Assembly (NCBI GenBank): GCA_014360905.1
Contig: JACIWW010000001.1
Coordinates: forward strand, 1-64,000
DNA from: Chloroflexota bacterium
GTDB lineage: Bacteria; Chloroflexota; Anaerolineae; UBA2200
DNA: 64,000 bases
Direction: 5' to 3'
Numbering within the stretch: the stretch's first letter is position 1; each line of letters starts with the position of its first letter. The notes beneath the pieces were generated by a model. It saw nothing but the letters and a program-made list of their open reading frames with translations. It was not told the DNA's origin and searched no databases. Below are positions 53,295 to 61,896 of the stretch, piece by piece. Made by a program: the position numbers and the translations under genes.

Positions 53295-54497
53295 ATGATG
53301 AAAGAACTCAGCATGGCGACGCTGGCCGTGCACGCTGGCGAGCGGGCCAGTGTCCCCGATTATACGCCCATAACCACACCGATACACCATGCAGTCACCT
53401 ATCTCTACGAAGACATGCACACACTCGACGCTGTCTTTGCAGGTCAACGCTCAGGTTACGTCTATAGCCGCTTCGCCAACCCCACCGTAACCGCTTTAGA
53501 GGAAGCCATCGCCCGGTTGGAAGGCACAGAATCTGCCGTAGCTTGCGCCTCGGGCATGGCGGCAGTTCATTTGGCATTGCTGGCCTCAGGCGCTACTGCT
53601 GGCAAAACTGTGCTCATGGCTCAGGACCTCTACGGTGGGACGCATTCCCTGCTGACGCAGATATTCCCGGCACAGGGAGTGCATGTTCACACAGTGGACA
53701 TGACTGACCTGAGCGCTGTATCCAAGGCCATTGCCGAAACAAAACCAGCCGTCCTTTTCGTAGAGACCATCTCCAATCCCTTGCTCCGAGTTGCTGACAT
53801 CCCCACCCTGGCTAAGCTGGCCCATGAGGGCGGGGCTCGGCTCATTGTGGACAATACTTTTGCCACGCCATGCCTATATCGGCCAGCCTTACATGGTGCG
53901 GATTATGTCGTGTATAGCGCGACGAAATACCTCAGCGGCCATGGGGATGCAATGGGCGGACTTGTTGCCGCTTCCGCCGAGCAGAGCCGAGCGATGCGCG
54001 AGATACGAAAACTGCTGGGCAACGTATTGGGGCCAAATGAGGCCTGGCTTATCCTGCGCGGCTTGAAAACTCTCGTCCTGCGCATGCGCCAACACAGCCA
54101 GAATGCCAACCTCGTGGCTCATTTCCTGCAGTCCCACCCACGGGTCAGTCAAGTGTTCTATCCCAGCCTCCCAACCCACCCGCAGTTCACCCTTAGCCGG
54201 CGCTTGTTTCCCTGCAATCTATTCGGTGGCATGGTCTCCTTCAAGATCAAAGGGGCAGATCAGGAAAAAGTATTCCGCTTTATGAACGCTCTGCGCGTCA
54301 TCGTGCCTGCTACTAGCCTGGGGGACGTCTACAGCCTGATCCTCTATCCAGCCCATTCTTCACACCGCTGGCTGAGCGACGAGGAGAAACAACGCCAAGG
54401 CATCGCGCCGGATCTCGTGCGCTTATCCGTAGGCATCGAGGAGCCCGCGGATATCATCGCTGACCTAACCCAAGCACTGGATGCTCTGGGTGAATAG
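53295..54497 (+). CDS. Cys/Met-metabolism PLP enzyme (methionine gamma-lyase / cystathionine gamma-lyase-like)
   Basis: The 400-residue enzyme has YSRFANPTVTALEEAIARLEG, the PLP-stacking ASGMAAVHLALLA, VFVETISNPLLRVADI, and the Schiff-base lysine loop VYSATKYLSGHGDAMGG. The C-terminal RLSVGIEEPADIIADL is the family signature. This family covers cystathionine synthase and lyases and methionine gamma-lyase; lyase-type activity is favoured by the GHGDAMGG loop but is not certain. AGGAGG precedes ATG 53295. It is followed nine bases later by the molybdenum-hydroxylase accessory gene. Confidence 0.87.
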   Translation: MMKELSMATLAVHAGERASVPDYTPITTPIHHAVTYLYEDMHTLDAVFAGQRSGYVYSRFANPTVTALEEAIARLEGTESAVACASGMAAVHLALLASGATAGKTVLMAQDLYGGTHSLLTQIFPAQGVHVHTVDMTDLSAVSKAIAETKPAVLFVETISNPLLRVADIPTLAKLAHEGGARLIVDNTFATPCLYRPALHGADYVVYSATKYLSGHGDAMGGLVAASAEQSRAMREIRKLLGNVLGPNEAWLILRGLKTLVLRMRQHSQNANLVAHFLQSHPRVSQVFYPSLPTHPQFTLSRRLFPCNLFGGMVSFKIKGADQEKVFRFMNALRVIVPATSLGDVYSLILYPAHSSHRWLSDEEKQRQGIAPDLVRLSVGIEEPADIIADLTQALDALGE

Positions 54498-54505
54498 GTC
54501 TGCAA

Positions 54506-55351
54506 ATGATTGGTGGTAAGGGAGTGGTAGCCAGCAAAGGTGCCATGAAAACGCTCGAGGAGATGGTCGTCCTAATCAGAGGGGGCGGTGACCTGGGCAC
54601 GGGAGTGGCCTATCGTCTGCACCGCGCGGGGTTCAAGGTGATCATTGCGGAACTAGCCCAGCCGCTGGTCATTCGACGCACTGTTGCCTTCGCTTCAGCA
54701 GTGTACGAAGGTCGCATGGCAGTGGAAGGCGTAGAAGCAAGGCTGACTCATGACCTAGCAGAGATCGAGGAGTTTCTAGCACAAGGAATTGTACCAGTCA
54801 TCGTGGACCCGGAGGGCGAACTCATCTCTACTCTCCAGCCCGATGTCATCGTGGATGCACGCATGGCCAAACGCAACTTGGGCACAACCATTACGCAAGC
54901 GCCCATCGTCATTGGCTTGGGGCCGGGCTTTATTGCTGGACAGGATGTACATGCCGTTATCGAGACCGCGCGCGGACATAACCTAGGTCGTGTGATCTTG
55001 CAAGGCAGCGCCGAGCCGGATACGCATATACCCGGCCTAGTGCAAGGCTACGGTCGCGAGCGGGTGCTGTGGGCACCTTGCGCTGGCACCTTCCACGGTC
55101 TCTTACGCATCGGTGACCAAGTGGAAGCCGGGCAGACTGTGGCCTATGTCGCAGAGCAACCCGTCTTAGCCAGTATCTCCGGTGTCCTGCGAGGGCTTTT
55201 GCATAACGGGCTATCTGTCCACGAGGGACAAAAGGTTGGAGATATCGATCCGCGCGGCACTGTGGAGCACTGCTTTACCATCTCTGATAAGGCTCTGGCC
55301 ATCAGTGGAGGGGTTCTGGAAGCAATCCTGTACCTGCGTCGGAAGAAATAA
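54506..55351 (+). CDS. yqeB: Selenium-dependent molybdenum hydroxylase system protein (YqeB / EF2563 family)
   Basis: The 281-residue protein has an N-terminal Rossmann stretch VLIRGGGDLGTGVAYRLHRAG, VIVDPEGELISTLQPDVIVD, GLGPGFIAGQDVHAVIETAR, and a C-terminal biotinyl/lipoyl-like barrel (APCAGTFHGLLRIGDQVEAG). The family accompanies selenium-dependent molybdenum hydroxylases such as xanthine dehydrogenase and purine hydroxylase. The start is unsure: ATG 54506 and ATG 54545 are both possible. The next two genes are hydroxylase subunits, which supports the assignment. Confidence 0.75.
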   Translation: MIGGKGVVASKGAMKTLEEMVVLIRGGGDLGTGVAYRLHRAGFKVIIAELAQPLVIRRTVAFASAVYEGRMAVEGVEARLTHDLAEIEEFLAQGIVPVIVDPEGELISTLQPDVIVDARMAKRNLGTTITQAPIVIGLGPGFIAGQDVHAVIETARGHNLGRVILQGSAEPDTHIPGLVQGYGRERVLWAPCAGTFHGLLRIGDQVEAGQTVAYVAEQPVLASISGVLRGLLHNGLSVHEGQKVGDIDPRGTVEHCFTISDKALAISGGVLEAILYLRRKK

Positions 55352-55407
55352 GCACTATTTGACAACGAAACACACTTCGGTTAAGCTTTGCACGAAAGGA
55401 GACAGAG

Positions 55408-56283
55408 ATGAGCTGTGAGGAGTACATTCTGGCGTCTACCGTGGAGGAGGCGCTCGCGGCTTTGGCCTCCCTGCGTGGAGAGGGACGGCTTATCGCTGGT
55501 GGCACTGACCTTGTCCTCCAACTGCAGCATGGTGAGCGAAAAGCCCGCTGCCTGGTAGATATCACACGCATACCTGGCTTGAATGAAATTCGCTGGCAAG
55601 ATTCGTACATCGTCATCGGTGCAGCCGTTACCTTTGCCCAAATCGAGCGCTCCGCCTTGATCCGTCAGCGCGCTACGGTCCTGGCTGAAGCTGCGTCCTG
55701 GGTAGGCTCCCCCCAGATTCGCAATGTTGGCACATTGGCAGGCAATATCGTCAATGCCCAACCGGCAGCCGATGGTGCCATTGCCCTGCTGGCACTGGAT
55801 GCAGAAGCAGAGATCGCCAACCTGACTGGTCGCCAATGGGTAGCATTAGCAAACCTGTTCGTCAGCCCCGGTGTCTCACGTGTAGATGCCAGTTCAGAGA
55901 TGATCACCGCCTTTCGTTTTCGTGCCCATGGGCCGCGGGAAGCCTCGGCTTTCGAGAGACTGGCGCGTCGTAAGGCGCTGGCTTTGCCGCTGATCAATGT
56001 CGGCGTGCGCGTCATGCTGGATGCTGAGGGGGTGCGCATGCGGGATGTACGCATCAGCATTGGACCGGTCGCACCCATGCCATTCCGGGCACAGCAAGCA
56101 GAAGCAGTGCTCAAGAACCGCGTTATCGACCAGGATACGCTGACGGAGGCAGTTGAAGCCGCAGTGCTGGAGAGCAAACCACGCTCTAGCCTGCTCCGCG
56201 CCGGCAAGGAATATCGCCGAGAGCTTATCCGTGTGTTGACCAGACGCGCCCTGCTCAGGGCCATAGAAGCAGCAAGGGGGTAG
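55408..56283 (+). CDS. Molybdenum hydroxylase FAD-binding (medium) subunit
   Basis: The 291-residue flavoprotein subunit of the xanthine dehydrogenase / CO dehydrogenase family passes electrons from the 2Fe-2S subunit to NAD or another acceptor. The FAD motifs are LIAGGTDLVLQLQHG near residue 29 and GTLAGNIVNAQPAADG near residue 109. The C-terminal CO_deh_flav_C domain follows. AAGGAG is six bases before the ATG. Its stop is five bases from the Fe-S subunit. Confidence 0.9.
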   Translation: MSCEEYILASTVEEALAALASLRGEGRLIAGGTDLVLQLQHGERKARCLVDITRIPGLNEIRWQDSYIVIGAAVTFAQIERSALIRQRATVLAEAASWVGSPQIRNVGTLAGNIVNAQPAADGAIALLALDAEAEIANLTGRQWVALANLFVSPGVSRVDASSEMITAFRFRAHGPREASAFERLARRKALALPLINVGVRVMLDAEGVRMRDVRISIGPVAPMPFRAQQAEAVLKNRVIDQDTLTEAVEAAVLESKPRSSLLRAGKEYRRELIRVLTRRALLRAIEAARG

Positions 56284-56288
56284 AAACC

Positions 56289-56759
56289 ATGGCCAAGACG
56301 TACCAACTTAAAATGAACCTGAACGGCCAAGATGTGCAAGTTGAGGTGCAACCCTTTGCAACACTGGCACATGTGCTGCGCGAGCAGTTAGGTCTAACCG
56401 GCACCAAGATTGGCTGTGAGGAAGGAGAATGTGGCGCTTGCACGGTCCTGATAGATGGGCAGGCAGTGAATTCTTGTATTTATCCTGCGCTGAAAGCAGC
56501 AGGACGCCGTGTGCTCACGATCGAAGGACTGGCAAAGAACGGTGAACTGCACCCGGTGCAGCGCGCCTTCCTCGAACACGGGGCAGTGCAGTGTGGCTAT
56601 TGCACACCAGGTATGGTGCTCGCCGCCGTAGCCCTGCTTGGGCAGAATCCCCACCCTACCGAGGAGGAAATTCGCCGCGCCATTTCCGGCAATCTCTGTC
56701 GTTGTACTGGCTACATCCAGATCATCGAAGCCATCAAAGACGTTGCCAGCCGTGCATAG
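56289..56759 (+). CDS. Molybdenum hydroxylase 2Fe-2S (small) subunit
   Basis: The 156-residue ferredoxin-type subunit has two 2Fe-2S clusters. The N-terminal plant-type site is CEEGECGACTVLIDG and a later Cys in NSCIYP. The C-terminal helical site is CGYCTPGM with CRCTGYIQII. It takes electrons from the molybdopterin subunit and passes them to the FAD subunit. The large molybdopterin subunit gene, normally adjacent, is not here: the next gene, on the opposite strand, is a nucleoside phosphorylase. Confidence 0.93.
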   Translation: MAKTYQLKMNLNGQDVQVEVQPFATLAHVLREQLGLTGTKIGCEEGECGACTVLIDGQAVNSCIYPALKAAGRRVLTIEGLAKNGELHPVQRAFLEHGAVQCGYCTPGMVLAAVALLGQNPHPTEEEIRRAISGNLCRCTGYIQIIEAIKDVASRA

Positions 56760-56790
56760 GTGTCTATCTGAGGCCTGACAATGGGCCTAT

Positions 56791-58095
56791 CTACCGGATA
56801 ATCCGTCGGATCAGCGGCGCGGGCTGAACGGGTGCATCGCTCCAGGCATAGGCAGCCAGCAATTGTTCCCTTGCTTCAGCGAGTTTGCCCTCATCGTTGG
56901 CATGGATGACCAGCAGCGGTTCGTCCTTGTCCACGCGGTCGCCTACCTTCTTCTTGAGCACCACCCCAACCGCATGGTCAATCGCTTCGCCTTTCTTCTG
57001 CCGCCCTGCGCCAAGAGCAACGGTAGCCAGACCAATCCCCATGGCATCTACCTTAGCCACATAGCCGCTCTGAGGTGAAGGCAGGACTTGGATGAGGCGC
57101 GCCTGAGGCATGATCGTGGTATCCTCTACGACTCGCTCGTTGCCGCCTTGCGCACGTACCCACTCCCGAAACTTGGCAACGGCCCGCCCAGATGCGATGG
57201 ACTCCTGCAATTGCGCTTTGCCTGTCTCCGCATCAGGGCACTTTTCAGCCAAGAGGAGCATCTCTGCTGCGATCACCAAGCAATGCTCGGTGAAATCGGC
57301 AGGGCCGCGCCCCTGTAAAGTGGCAATAGCCTCAGCAACTTCCAGCGCATTCCCCACGGCATAGCCCAAAGGCTGCTCCATGTCCGAAATGACGGCGGCC
57401 ATACGTCGTCCTGCGCCGCGCCCTATCTTGACCATCGTTTCGGCTAAGGCAATGGCTTCCTGTTCCGTCTTCATAAATGCTCCTCGCCCTGTCTTGACAT
57501 CCAGCACAATGGCAGTGGCGCCCGCCGCGATCTTCTTGCTCATTACCGAACTGGCAATCAGCGGCAGGCTTTCCACCGTGGCGGTAACATCGCGCAAGGC
57601 GTACATCTTGCCATCGGCCGGAGCCAGATCCGCCGATTGTCCCGCCACAACAATGCCGTGAGTTTTCAACAAAGCCTTAAATTGCTCGCGGGTCCAATTC
57701 ACATTGAAACCCGGAATGGATTCCAATTTATCCAAAGTGCCACCGGAAAAACCAAGCCCGCGTCCGGACATCTTGCCCACCGGTAAGCCCAGGCCAGCCA
57801 CCAGGGGAGCTACCACCAGCGTGGTCTTGTCCCCTACCCCGCCCGTAGAGTGCTTATCCAGGACCAGCGGAGCGACATCTGACAAATCCAGTATCTCTCC
57901 AGAGCGAGCCATAGCCAGAGTTAGATCCACGGTCTCCCGCTCGGTCATGCCCCGCCACACGATGGCCATCATCCAGGCTGACATTTGATAATCGGGTATG
58001 TCACCGCGCGTGAACCCCAAGACCATGAACTCGATTTCTTCCCTAGACAGCTCTCCGCCATCGCGTTTTTTGTTTATTATGTCAATAACTCGCAT
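56791..58095 (-). CDS. pdp: Pyrimidine-nucleoside / thymidine phosphorylase
   Basis: The enzyme splits thymidine or uridine with phosphate to base and (deoxy)ribose 1-phosphate. The 434-residue protein has the family signature SGRGLGFSGGTLDKLESIPG, the phosphate site DKHSTGGVGDK, KKIAAGATAIVLDVKTGRGAFM, and a C-terminal PYNP domain. Dual-specific PdP and thymidine-specific DeoA are not separable by eye. AAGGAG is about ten bases before the ATG. It converges on the 2Fe-2S subunit gene. Confidence 0.93.
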   Translation of the reverse strand: MRVIDIINKKRDGGELSREEIEFMVLGFTRGDIPDYQMSAWMMAIVWRGMTERETVDLTLAMARSGEILDLSDVAPLVLDKHSTGGVGDKTTLVVAPLVAGLGLPVGKMSGRGLGFSGGTLDKLESIPGFNVNWTREQFKALLKTHGIVVAGQSADLAPADGKMYALRDVTATVESLPLIASSVMSKKIAAGATAIVLDVKTGRGAFMKTEQEAIALAETMVKIGRGAGRRMAAVISDMEQPLGYAVGNALEVAEAIATLQGRGPADFTEHCLVIAAEMLLLAEKCPDAETGKAQLQESIASGRAVAKFREWVRAQGGNERVVEDTTIMPQARLIQVLPSPQSGYVAKVDAMGIGLATVALGAGRQKKGEAIDHAVGVVLKKKVGDRVDKDEPLLVIHANDEGKLAEAREQLLAAYAWSDAPVQPAPLIRRIIR

Positions 58096-58234
58096 GATCA
58101 GGTTTGCTCCTTTCGTCCGACATGATCACAGACGCCCCAAAATGATAACATAACTGGTTAAAAAAGCAAACCCTGCTGTCGCCGCTGGATTCTCAAGTCT
58201 AGGCAGAATACACTCCTCTACTACAACGCAGGAG

Positions 58235-58402
58235 AGAGCCTGCCCTGAGCGCAGCAAAGGGTTTTGGGGGTGAGGCAGGCTACTTTTACCGCGGAGCACG
58301 CCGAGAGCGCAGAGGCTTTTCCTTTTTGCTCCGCGCACAAGCGCTCATCTTCTGACGCATTGTTTCACATTGGGATAGAGCCTGCCCCGAGCGCAACAAA
58401 GG
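58235..58402. repeat. Two direct copies of a 26-bp dispersed repeat
   Basis: The 323-base gap between pdp and argH holds no gene. AGAGCCTGCCCTGAGCGCAG and its continuation (58235-58260) recur at 58377-58402 with two mismatches. Between them is a second repeat-like word, ACCGCGGAGCACGCCGAGAG. Similar words are common in Chloroflexota intergenic DNA, as I recall. Confidence 0.6.
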
Positions 58403-58418
58403 AGCCATAGGTGAGCTC

Positions 58419-59798
58419 TTACTCCCCACCCTCCTTCACCAACTCCCGCGCCCTTTTTATCTGCGCACGAACTGCAGTTGGTGCTGTGCCTCCCTGTACA
58501 TCGCGGCGCTCCACCGACTGGCGGTAATCAAAGACGGCGTAGAGGTCCTCTGCAAATGCCGCGTGGATGGCTTGGTACTCGGCTAAATCCAGTTCGCGCA
58601 GGGTTACGCCCAGTGCTTCTGCTCTTTTCACCGCTCGCCCTACCAGGTAATGGCTCTGGCGAAAGGGCACGCCTTTGCGCACCAGGTAATCGGCCAGGTC
58701 AGTGGCCAGCATCGCCTCGTCCAACGCCGCGGACATGCGCGCCGCGTTCACTCGCAGCGTCGAGATAACCCCGGCAGCGATAGGTAGTTCCAAGGACAAC
58801 GTGTCTATTGTGTCGAAAATGGCTTCCTTATCTTCCTGTAAATCCTTGTTGTAGCCGGATGGAAGTCCTTTAAGCATCATCAACGCGCCCATCAAATGCC
58901 CTGTCACTCTCCCGCTCTTGCCGCGCATCAACTCCAGCGTGTCCGGATTTTTCTTCTGCGGCATCAGGCTGGAGCCGGTGCAATAGGCATCGTCCAACTG
59001 CACAAAGCCAAACTCGTGGCTGCTCCACAGAATGAGGTCTTCCGCCAGATTGCTGAGATGAACTTGCAGCAAAGCCGCCCAAGCCAAGAATTCCACCACA
59101 TAATCGCGGTCACTGACGGCATCCATGCTGTTCTCCGCAATAGCGGCAAAGCCCAATTCGGCCGCGAGGGCCTGGCGGTCAATGCCGAATGGATTTCCGG
59201 CCAGCGCCCCTGCGCCCAAGGGCAATATGGCTGTGTGCTGCTGCACGTCGCTCAGCCGTTCGCGGTCGCGCTGAAACTTCCAAAAGAAAGACATCAGCCA
59301 ATGGCTGAAAAGCACTGGCTGCGCCGGCTGCAAGTGCGTGTAACCGGGCATGATGATGTCCAGACAGGACTCGGCTTTATCTAGGATAGCTCCCTGTAAT
59401 TCAGCTAGATATTGGCGCAAGCGAGCCATCTCTTCCATCAGGTAGAGACGCAGGTCGGTGCTCACTTGATCGTTGCGCGATCGCCCGGTATGCAATTTAC
59501 CCGCCACAGGACCCAACAACTCCGTAAGCCGCCGCTCGACAGCAGTGTGGATGTCTTCGTCATCAGGATGAAACTGAAATGATTCCCTCTCGAATTCACG
59601 CCGTATCTGTTCCAGGCCAGCGATGAGCTGGCTACACTCTTCAGCGGTGAGCCATCCTGCCCGCATCAAAGCGCTAGCGTAGGCTATGCTTCCCTTGATG
59701 TCAGCAGCATACAGCCGTCGGTCAAAGGCAATGGAGTCATTGAAGCATCTCGTCTTCTCATCCATCGCTTTAGCAAATCGTGCTCCCCACAGCATCAT
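58419..59798 (-). CDS. argH: Argininosuccinate lyase
   Basis: This last enzyme of arginine synthesis splits argininosuccinate to arginine and fumarate. The 459-residue protein of the fumarase/aspartase superfamily has the signature GSSLMPQKKNPDTLELMRGK, the substrate-site KLHTGRSRNDQVSTDLRLYL, and PGYTHLQPAQP with its catalytic His. ATG 59798 was chosen because AAAGGAGG is seven bases upstream. It lies 79 bases behind argG on the same strand, so argGH is one operon controlled by the leader described below. Confidence 0.96.
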   Translation of the reverse strand: MMLWGARFAKAMDEKTRCFNDSIAFDRRLYAADIKGSIAYASALMRAGWLTAEECSQLIAGLEQIRREFERESFQFHPDDEDIHTAVERRLTELLGPVAGKLHTGRSRNDQVSTDLRLYLMEEMARLRQYLAELQGAILDKAESCLDIIMPGYTHLQPAQPVLFSHWLMSFFWKFQRDRERLSDVQQHTAILPLGAGALAGNPFGIDRQALAAELGFAAIAENSMDAVSDRDYVVEFLAWAALLQVHLSNLAEDLILWSSHEFGFVQLDDAYCTGSSLMPQKKNPDTLELMRGKSGRVTGHLMGALMMLKGLPSGYNKDLQEDKEAIFDTIDTLSLELPIAAGVISTLRVNAARMSAALDEAMLATDLADYLVRKGVPFRQSHYLVGRAVKRAEALGVTLRELDLAEYQAIHAAFAEDLYAVFDYRQSVERRDVQGGTAPTAVRAQIKRARELVKEGGE

Positions 59799-59876
59799 TG
59801 CCTTTCCTCCTTTCCCAGTCACGCCTCATGAGCAACGAGTGACCCCCTTGTCACTCTCACTGCTTGTTTTATCCCC

Positions 59877-61130
59877 CTAATCGCGCTGGATCTCCAACTG
59901 GGCTGGCCACGGCGCCTGTCCATTCTGGCGATCAACCAATGCCTTGACCTTCAGCGGCAGACCGAACAGATTGATAAACCCGGCGGCATCGTTTTGGTTA
60001 TAGACGACATCCCGGCCAAAGGTGGCAAAGTCCTCACGATAGAGGCTGAATGGCGACTTGCGCCCTACCACGACACAGCTCCCCTTGTAGAGCTTGACGC
60101 GCACAGTACCAGTGACCCGCTCCTGGGTTTTGGCCACGAAAGCATCCAGCGCCTCACGCAAGGGAGTGAACCACAGCCCATAGTATACCAGCTCAGCATA
60201 GCGGTGCCCAACCAACTCCTTGTAGTGCAGCGTCTCCCGATCCAGGCAGATGCTTTCGAGCCCCTGATGGGCAGTATACAGGATTGTGCCACCTGGGGTT
60301 TCGTACACCCCGCGTGATTTCATGCCTACCAGACGGTTCTCCACCATGTCCACGCGTCCTACGCCGTGAGCACCGCCTAGTTCATTGAGCTGCGTGAGAA
60401 GCTGCACCGGTCCCATCGCCACGCCATCAATAGCCACCGGAACGCCCTGCTCAAAATCAATGGTCAAATAATGCGGTTTGTCCGGTGCTTTTTCAGGGGC
60501 GACAGTGATGCAAAAGAGGTCCTCTTCTGGCTCAACCCAGGGATCCTCCAGCATGCCTCCCTCATGGCTCAGGTGCCAGAGATTGCGATCGCGGCTGTAG
60601 ATGGACTTTTCCGTAGCAGACACGGGGATATTGTGCGCACGCGCATAAGCCAGTTCGTCTTCACGGGAGCGCAACTCCCACTCGCGCCATGGCGCTATGG
60701 TATGGAGGTAAGGGTTGAGCGCCTTGACACTCAGTTCAAAGCGCACCTGGTCATTGCCTTTGCCCGTGCAACCATGGGCAACGGCATCGGCTGCTTCTTG
60801 CTCTGCCACTTTCACCAGGTACTTGACAATGATGGGACGTGCGAATGAAGTACCCAACAGATATTGGCGCTCGTAGATGGCTCCTGCCTGCATGGTGGGG
60901 AAGGCATATTCTCTCAGGAACTCTTCGCGCAGGTCTTGGATGTACGCCTTGCTAGCACCAGTAGCGAGGGCTTTTTCCTCCAACCCAACCAGTTCCTCTG
61001 CGCCCTGCCCCACATCGGCCGTAAACGTGATCACTTCGCAGCCATAATTCTCCTTCAGCCATGGCACAATCACCGATGTATCCAGTCCGCCAGAGTACGC
61101 TAACACCACTTTTTTGAATTTGCCTTTCAT
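59877..61130 (-). CDS. argG: Argininosuccinate synthase
   Basis: The enzyme joins citrulline and aspartate using ATP. The 417-residue protein has the PP-loop [17 protein letters not shown] at the N-terminus, [11 protein letters not shown], the citrulline/aspartate site [14 protein letters not shown], and [17 protein letters not shown] with [15 protein letters not shown] precedes ATG 61130. The 5' leader (about 61131-61398) contains an arginine-rich leader peptide, a large hairpin and an intrinsic terminator, which points to attenuation by arginine supply. Confidence 0.97.
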   Translation of the reverse strand: MKGKFKKVVLAYSGGLDTSVIVPWLKENYGCEVITFTADVGQGAEELVGLEEKALATGASKAYIQDLREEFLREYAFPTMQAGAIYERQYLLGTSFARPIIVKYLVKVAEQEAADAVAHGCTGKGNDQVRFELSVKALNPYLHTIAPWREWELRSREDELAYARAHNIPVSATEKSIYSRDRNLWHLSHEGGMLEDPWVEPEEDLFCITVAPEKAPDKPHYLTIDFEQGVPVAIDGVAMGPVQLLTQLNELGGAHGVGRVDMVENRLVGMKSRGVYETPGGTILYTAHQGLESICLDRETLHYKELVGHRYAELVYYGLWFTPLREALDAFVAKTQERVTGTVRVKLYKGSCVVVGRKSPFSLYREDFATFGRDVVYNQNDAAGFINLFGLPLKVKALVDRQNGQAPWPAQLEIQRD

Positions 61131-61213
61131 TTTTCTCCTCCTTTTTAGATTTTGGGCTTTTCCAACACTCTGAGGAAAAACGAAACGCGATGGAAAAGCC
61201 ACCCATCGCGTAT

Positions 61214-61245
61214 AAAAAGAGCCAGCTTCCGTCTGGAAGCTGGCT
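61214..61245 (-). terminator. Intrinsic terminator in the argG leader (attenuator)
   Basis: On the minus strand, AGCCAGCTTCC and GGAAGCTGGCT form a perfect 11-bp stem with an AGAC loop (61220-61245), followed by CTTTTT. It lies between the promoter and argG, 84 bases before the gene start, so it must be bypassed for expression. Bases 61229-61236 (CCAGACGG) can instead pair with 61292-61299. Confidence 0.88.
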
Positions 61246-61275
61246 GTCTATCGTCCTATGATTGTGAAAGATGCA

Positions 61276-61320
61276 GCCCGAACGAAGCTACCCAGACGGG
61301 TGGTCTGGCTCTTCGCGGGC
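61276..61320 (-). promoter_or_regulatory. Leader hairpin of the argG attenuator
   Basis: On the minus strand, GCCCGCGAAG pairs with CTTCG and CGGGC, and CCAGAC pairs with GTCTGG around a CACCC loop, giving about 16 base pairs. CCGTCTGG (61292-61299) in its 3' side is complementary to CCAGACGG in the terminator. The two structures therefore exclude each other. Confidence 0.75.
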
Positions 61321-61365
61321 TCGTCGGATATCCACTACATCCACTGTTAACCAGCAACTACTCAT
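61288..61365 (-). CDS. Putative arginine leader peptide of argGH
   Basis: This 25-codon frame runs from ATG 61365 to TAG 61288-61290 within the argG leader RNA. It contains IRRAR, three arginines in four codons (CGA CGA GCC CGC, 61315-61326), at the foot of the leader hairpin. The stop lies in the hairpin's 3' side, as in classic leader peptides of amino-acid operons. The ribosome site (GGGTTGAG) is weak. A ribosome stalled at the Arg codons would open the hairpin; the peptide itself probably has no function. Confidence 0.65.
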   Translation of the reverse strand: MSSCWLTVDVVDIRRAREEPDHPSG

Positions 61366-61403
61366 AAAGCTCAACCCATTCAGTCCATTTATTTCGCTAA
61401 TCT

Positions 61404-61432
61404 AGTTTACTACAAGAGGAAATTTTTGTCAA
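61404..61432 (-). promoter_or_regulatory. Promoter of argGH
   Basis: On the minus strand, TTGACA (61427-61432) and TAAACT (61404-61409) are spaced by 17 bp. The transcript would begin about 30 bases before the leader-peptide ATG. Confidence 0.75.
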
Positions 61433-61461
61433 ACGCAAAAGGAGAGCCTACTTTCTATCCA

Positions 61462-61698
61462 CTACTTCTTGCACCCTGCACACGAAGTGGCGGCACAGGC
61501 AGCGCACGAACCACCTCCAGCCACGCTGGTGGTTGTTCCGTCACTGCCTTTGCTCAGCGCGGCAAAAATAGATAGCAGACGGCGTGCACCCGGAGACTCA
61601 CAATTCGGGCACACTGCCGGCTCATCTGCTTTGCTAAAACTGCGCAACAACTCAAACTTGCACTGACATCGGTCGCAAATATATTCATAAAGAGGCAT
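61462..61698 (-). CDS. FmdB-family zinc-ribbon protein
   Basis: The 78-residue protein starts MPLYEYICDRCQCKFELLRS and has the zinc ribbon CxxC (CDRC) paired with CPNC near residue 31, the FmdB/CxxC regulatory family. The C-terminal tail is low in complexity and cysteine rich (SCAACAATSCAGCKK). The founding member was linked to formamidase control, but the general role is unknown. GGAGAG is upstream of the ATG. It lies upstream of the argG promoter and faces the same way. Confidence 0.85.
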   Translation of the reverse strand: MPLYEYICDRCQCKFELLRSFSKADEPAVCPNCESPGARRLLSIFAALSKGSDGTTTSVAGGGSCAACAATSCAGCKK

Positions 61699-61896
61699 GT
61701 AACTCTCTCCACAAATGCTTCATCACCCAAAATTAGATGCGAGACCAGCGATCTGCTTGCTGCTGGTTAACACCCGCATTATAATTGTACTCAACAATTT
61801 GCTTGCGAGCAAATTGTACCACGCATAAAAAGTCACGAATCTACCTGCTTCAGGCTTGATTCGTGCTATCGCTGCACCAAACAAAGGAGGGTAACT

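Noticed and set aside
58126-58338. 70-codon minus-strand frame between pdp and argH
   Set aside because: It consists largely of translated repeat words and has no ribosome site.
61288-61365. Leader frame as a functional small protein
   Set aside because: It has a weak ribosome site and lies wholly inside alternative RNA stems; its Arg codons are better explained as a sensor.
61131-61400. T-box or SAM riboswitch in the argG leader
   Set aside because: The T-box core (GGTGG-ACCGCG type) and SAM-I core words are missing; the leader-peptide attenuator explains the parts better.
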